Shown here: positions 34,401-34,515 of the stretch, piece after piece | Layout: the number at the start of each line of letters is the position of its first letter | How positions within the stretch are numbered: position 1 is the first letter of the stretch | NCBI GenBank assembly: GCA_017544285.1 | Contig: JAFYEL010000012.1 | Location: forward strand, 1 to 34,515 | Length of the DNA stretch: 34,515 bases | Source of the DNA: Lachnospiraceae bacterium | GTDB lineage: Bacteria; Bacillota; Clostridia; Lachnospirales; Lachnospiraceae | Direction: 5' to 3' | The notes under the pieces: model-generated | The model's input: only the letters and a program-made list of their open reading frames with translations | Database searches by the model: none | Told to the model about the DNA's origin: nothing | Program-made: the position numbers and the translations under genes

Positions 34401-34515
34401 ATCAAACAATGCAGTGATACTGGACAGCGATGCCATCAGCTACAACAACCTTGGTCTCTTTGCCTATACTCTTGACTGGGATTCGGATCTTGAGAATTAC
34501 AACGACAGAGAGATC
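28423..34515 (+). CDS. Giant secreted Calx-beta protein, 5' part (runs off the right edge)
   Basis: The frame is open for 2031 codons from the ATG at 28423 (AAGGAGG six bases before) to the window edge, with no stop. Residues 1-32 are a signal peptide (cleavage likely after VYA). Residues about 65-118 and 325-390 are two halves of one Calx-beta domain, shown by YGMDYTLSV and then VNFAPGEYKKEIAVKV. Between them lies a roughly 200-residue insertion, rich in Glu, Ala, Val and Asp over residues 119-268. Residues about 391-490 are a second, unbroken Calx-beta domain (SGEDYESF, FFAPGITERELQI). Beta-rich regions of unknown fold follow, with a Lys/Glu/Ala coiled coil at about 1327-1408 and a Gly-rich beta region at about 1417-1600. 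Near residue 1707 onward there are blade-like repeats (NNGWSTPALIDDDG). Calx-beta domains bind Ca2+ and occur in adhesins. No cell-wall anchor is visible because the C-terminus is missing. Confidence 0.88.
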   Translation, partial: MKGRIHRLQKAFLSTVLSAAMVVGSIQPAVYAAAPEEVVTEQLTEEKTKDTLRDMVSDEAYPNGLIEFGQTLYEIKEGGEDIITVVREGNTDNSAGVTFKAVDVSAKYGMDYTLSVREGSGRDKERELEGNPDTRPLVMDDAEVLPEDAGDIEVEQTIEESAEEAVAEDAAEESTEEAVAEDAAEESVEQTAAGEEVVSSLDGEESDEADDPITEPEREKAEEPVSAAESDAEEEPVRDEVAEEPVAEEESPEETVVEEDAAEEKVTEKTIPARNTGLANAYYMQNGETAPVRDWRQYSDDEVEPEIKEAMDKGEEQSIAAMKDVEGVVYRVNFAPGEYKKEIAVKVNKDGVSESDEVIAFLLYDEEGAELGSNYHGYVNIKDIDEKQDNIFSMKESRVRVLPGESYAKVSIVRTGGTEQMAMVNVGTKGVTAKSGEDYESFNTDLFFAPGITERELQIPIKGDRAEKRTFYVGIKSNSEKVIEKKNATLVTIEPLAVVSGDNEPEEALDGASDAADTAAEESDTRLTIEENADGDKTYSYYYADYTHQNGKDSRRSYWIAGDNVAHQGIDISGAKSVTIKFTMNGDTWYPWPFSNARGKKATVRLESGNGKYQEITRTTSNDNDSFTVTFNNNGWSDYKKAFISIETWGTGCMKNANTWLNIKDKMEVTYSTVKFNLQNGNAENKYTEKTYTQQKEYSTHDSFFLGTASFDASKSDVYSKSFDVGNALNIYYHFANKPNSANILPSAENIEIKGYKIKKNTGNNKWSDELIKSGTIIDTAWVNSHAKDYRQSDDSFILAPVCGPKRVKVTFQNTDSKKGNYKGYSDNESFEMNCLDTLDISSATKSGYAVKAIQMDYGNYTASSINLADKNRLVAGFGGKYNKTATVNLIYDTTHLRVLADPLFKGKDSVKLGKVFYADDENKKTWIGDWQNIIDVQGVNMYKTYNLVGMTELEKDASGQSGASKYRVVWRDGTLDDDEDGVMSEDPSYTSFKVSRGNVLPYIMKRTTGRVYYNFEPKAEAGNPADIEGFLNLQDEYLISGKKTERGLNKAQVVVDYNEGTTAHGQSHDKRLSGDGYFRIASNEFSPYNVYLVNISYDGPEGSINVGAPIYPADCTNVVVKAQDDMPIKDVTLYKHTKEWKTLTQEADKWEVVTPTGFYDGYFIDFTVGTDKTNTDEDKAYRVEMTADKSGVETTEGVLQFYDGDSPIGDPVKGEPIAKGLGRFRFEFKPDAMKLKPGVTARVKFTDGQGHEYLERELGLKLSQEVGTLTLLNEFAMNCGVNIDFLSNVDSRFFMGWAGSFDEFQTASDDSGDKILTIGIGKQIAEKTKDNKKTKLQEAAEKLIEADEDIGAKNQALKKAEEAKNAQGAGEKEKKAYKEAKEAYDKAKSDRIEKADKYDEEADKTQENGPEKKSTKIGGKLEIALGVRLVLTYAFDGEKSMYYFKSMMITAKLTVKGSVDIKFQLPWGFTINIGIEAGGDIGASFIVRERTDDEIKAKEARQYAGGGDKDKLDYFIWKSKDFEREGNLNIAPYITLKVGAGALFGALEANISGTAAFDFNFYTGDTDHTGTVKLSATVTAKVIFVFTYEKQIAEKTFPLFGVDDEGDNALEGAFEEALSELQNENALNESLGMLDKVDFSYMKNGSKWKSTHRINEELEKSARGEEGADRSLDEDPEVYAEASIADKIVENPEFDMAPLSTGSNGNNRFVAVFTSVPADRVDDQDHKENERAAYYTVYNNGWSTPALIDDDGTLDMDTRVFSLGDKGALMVWSSVDEEYAKNTPINKRQMAMNLKCRIISEIGNVSKPMYITKNAIDTAAVSANSVSPDSLPDFSDFTCDVAANVAYNDDGFVVFYEKKEYKDSETAIGDVVYPEIDVFAARTFKFRKTGSDNPFDGTWDEGTSDQDVNEVKKYITERYKDKYNLTDEQINERTEAYIKCFYGQKMFEYLPKISLEEEIYTPADLEAAEDVSNAPQVGYWKEGTEATVHTLSSNNAVILDSDAISYNNLGLFAYTLDWDSDLENYNDREI
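28900..28977 (+). repeat. Tandem 39-base coding repeat in the acidic insertion
   Basis: Two in-frame copies (28900-28938 and 28939-28977) differ only at the third codon (GCT versus ACG). Each encodes a 13-residue unit ESxEEAVAEDAAE. Near identity at the DNA level indicates a recent duplication, so the length of the acidic insertion probably varies between strains. Confidence 0.85.

Overview
The window reads as a chromosomal segment of a Gram-positive anaerobe of the Bacillota, most likely a Lachnospiraceae-type clostridium. The reasons are AGGAGG-type ribosome binding sites, an FMN riboswitch with an ECF riboflavin transporter, a flavoprotein-rubredoxin fusion typical of anaerobes, YesM/YesN-type regulators, lipoprotein-anchored sugar binding and a very large secreted Calx-beta protein. 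This is inferred from gene content only; no rRNA or tRNA gene was recognised.

Layout. 1-61: 5' end of a leftward glycyl-tRNA synthetase gene. 243-1065: FMN riboswitch and ribU. 1062-8090: a compact rightward operon, with overlapping or nearly touching genes, that joins a 40-residue membrane peptide, a flavin-reductase/rubredoxin protein, the replication-recombination ATPase RarA and two membrane hybrid histidine kinases. The second kinase carries a complete DegV (fatty-acid-binding) domain after its receiver domain; this is the most unusual object in the window. 8147-10831: a CNNM/CorC membrane protein, a small membrane protein, a HAD phosphatase and a SEC-C metal-binding protein ending in a strong terminator. 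10876-20641: a pentose locus with an AraC-type response regulator, a YesM-type kinase, a YtfQ-like binding lipoprotein, its ATPase and two permeases, an FGGY sugar kinase and AraD. araD ends in a tandem palindromic repeat that has lengthened the protein. 20781-26225: thrS, an EAL phosphodiesterase with a degenerate GGDEF domain, and a GT39-like membrane glycosyltransferase. 26219-27266 (leftward): azlCD. 27393-28356: an AqpZ-type water channel and a small unknown protein. 28423 to the end: the first 2031 codons of a giant secreted protein whose first Calx-beta domain is split by an acidic insertion.

How the parts work together. The pentose locus looks self-contained: two-component regulator, high-affinity uptake, phosphorylation and epimerisation to xylulose 5-phosphate. 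The isomerase (araA) is not in the window. The kinase pair in the 1-8 kb operon could form one phosphorelay: the first kinase has an HPt domain but a dead receiver, and the second has an intact receiver fused to DegV. The link to lipid sensing, redox and replication repair is inference from co-transcription and domain content.
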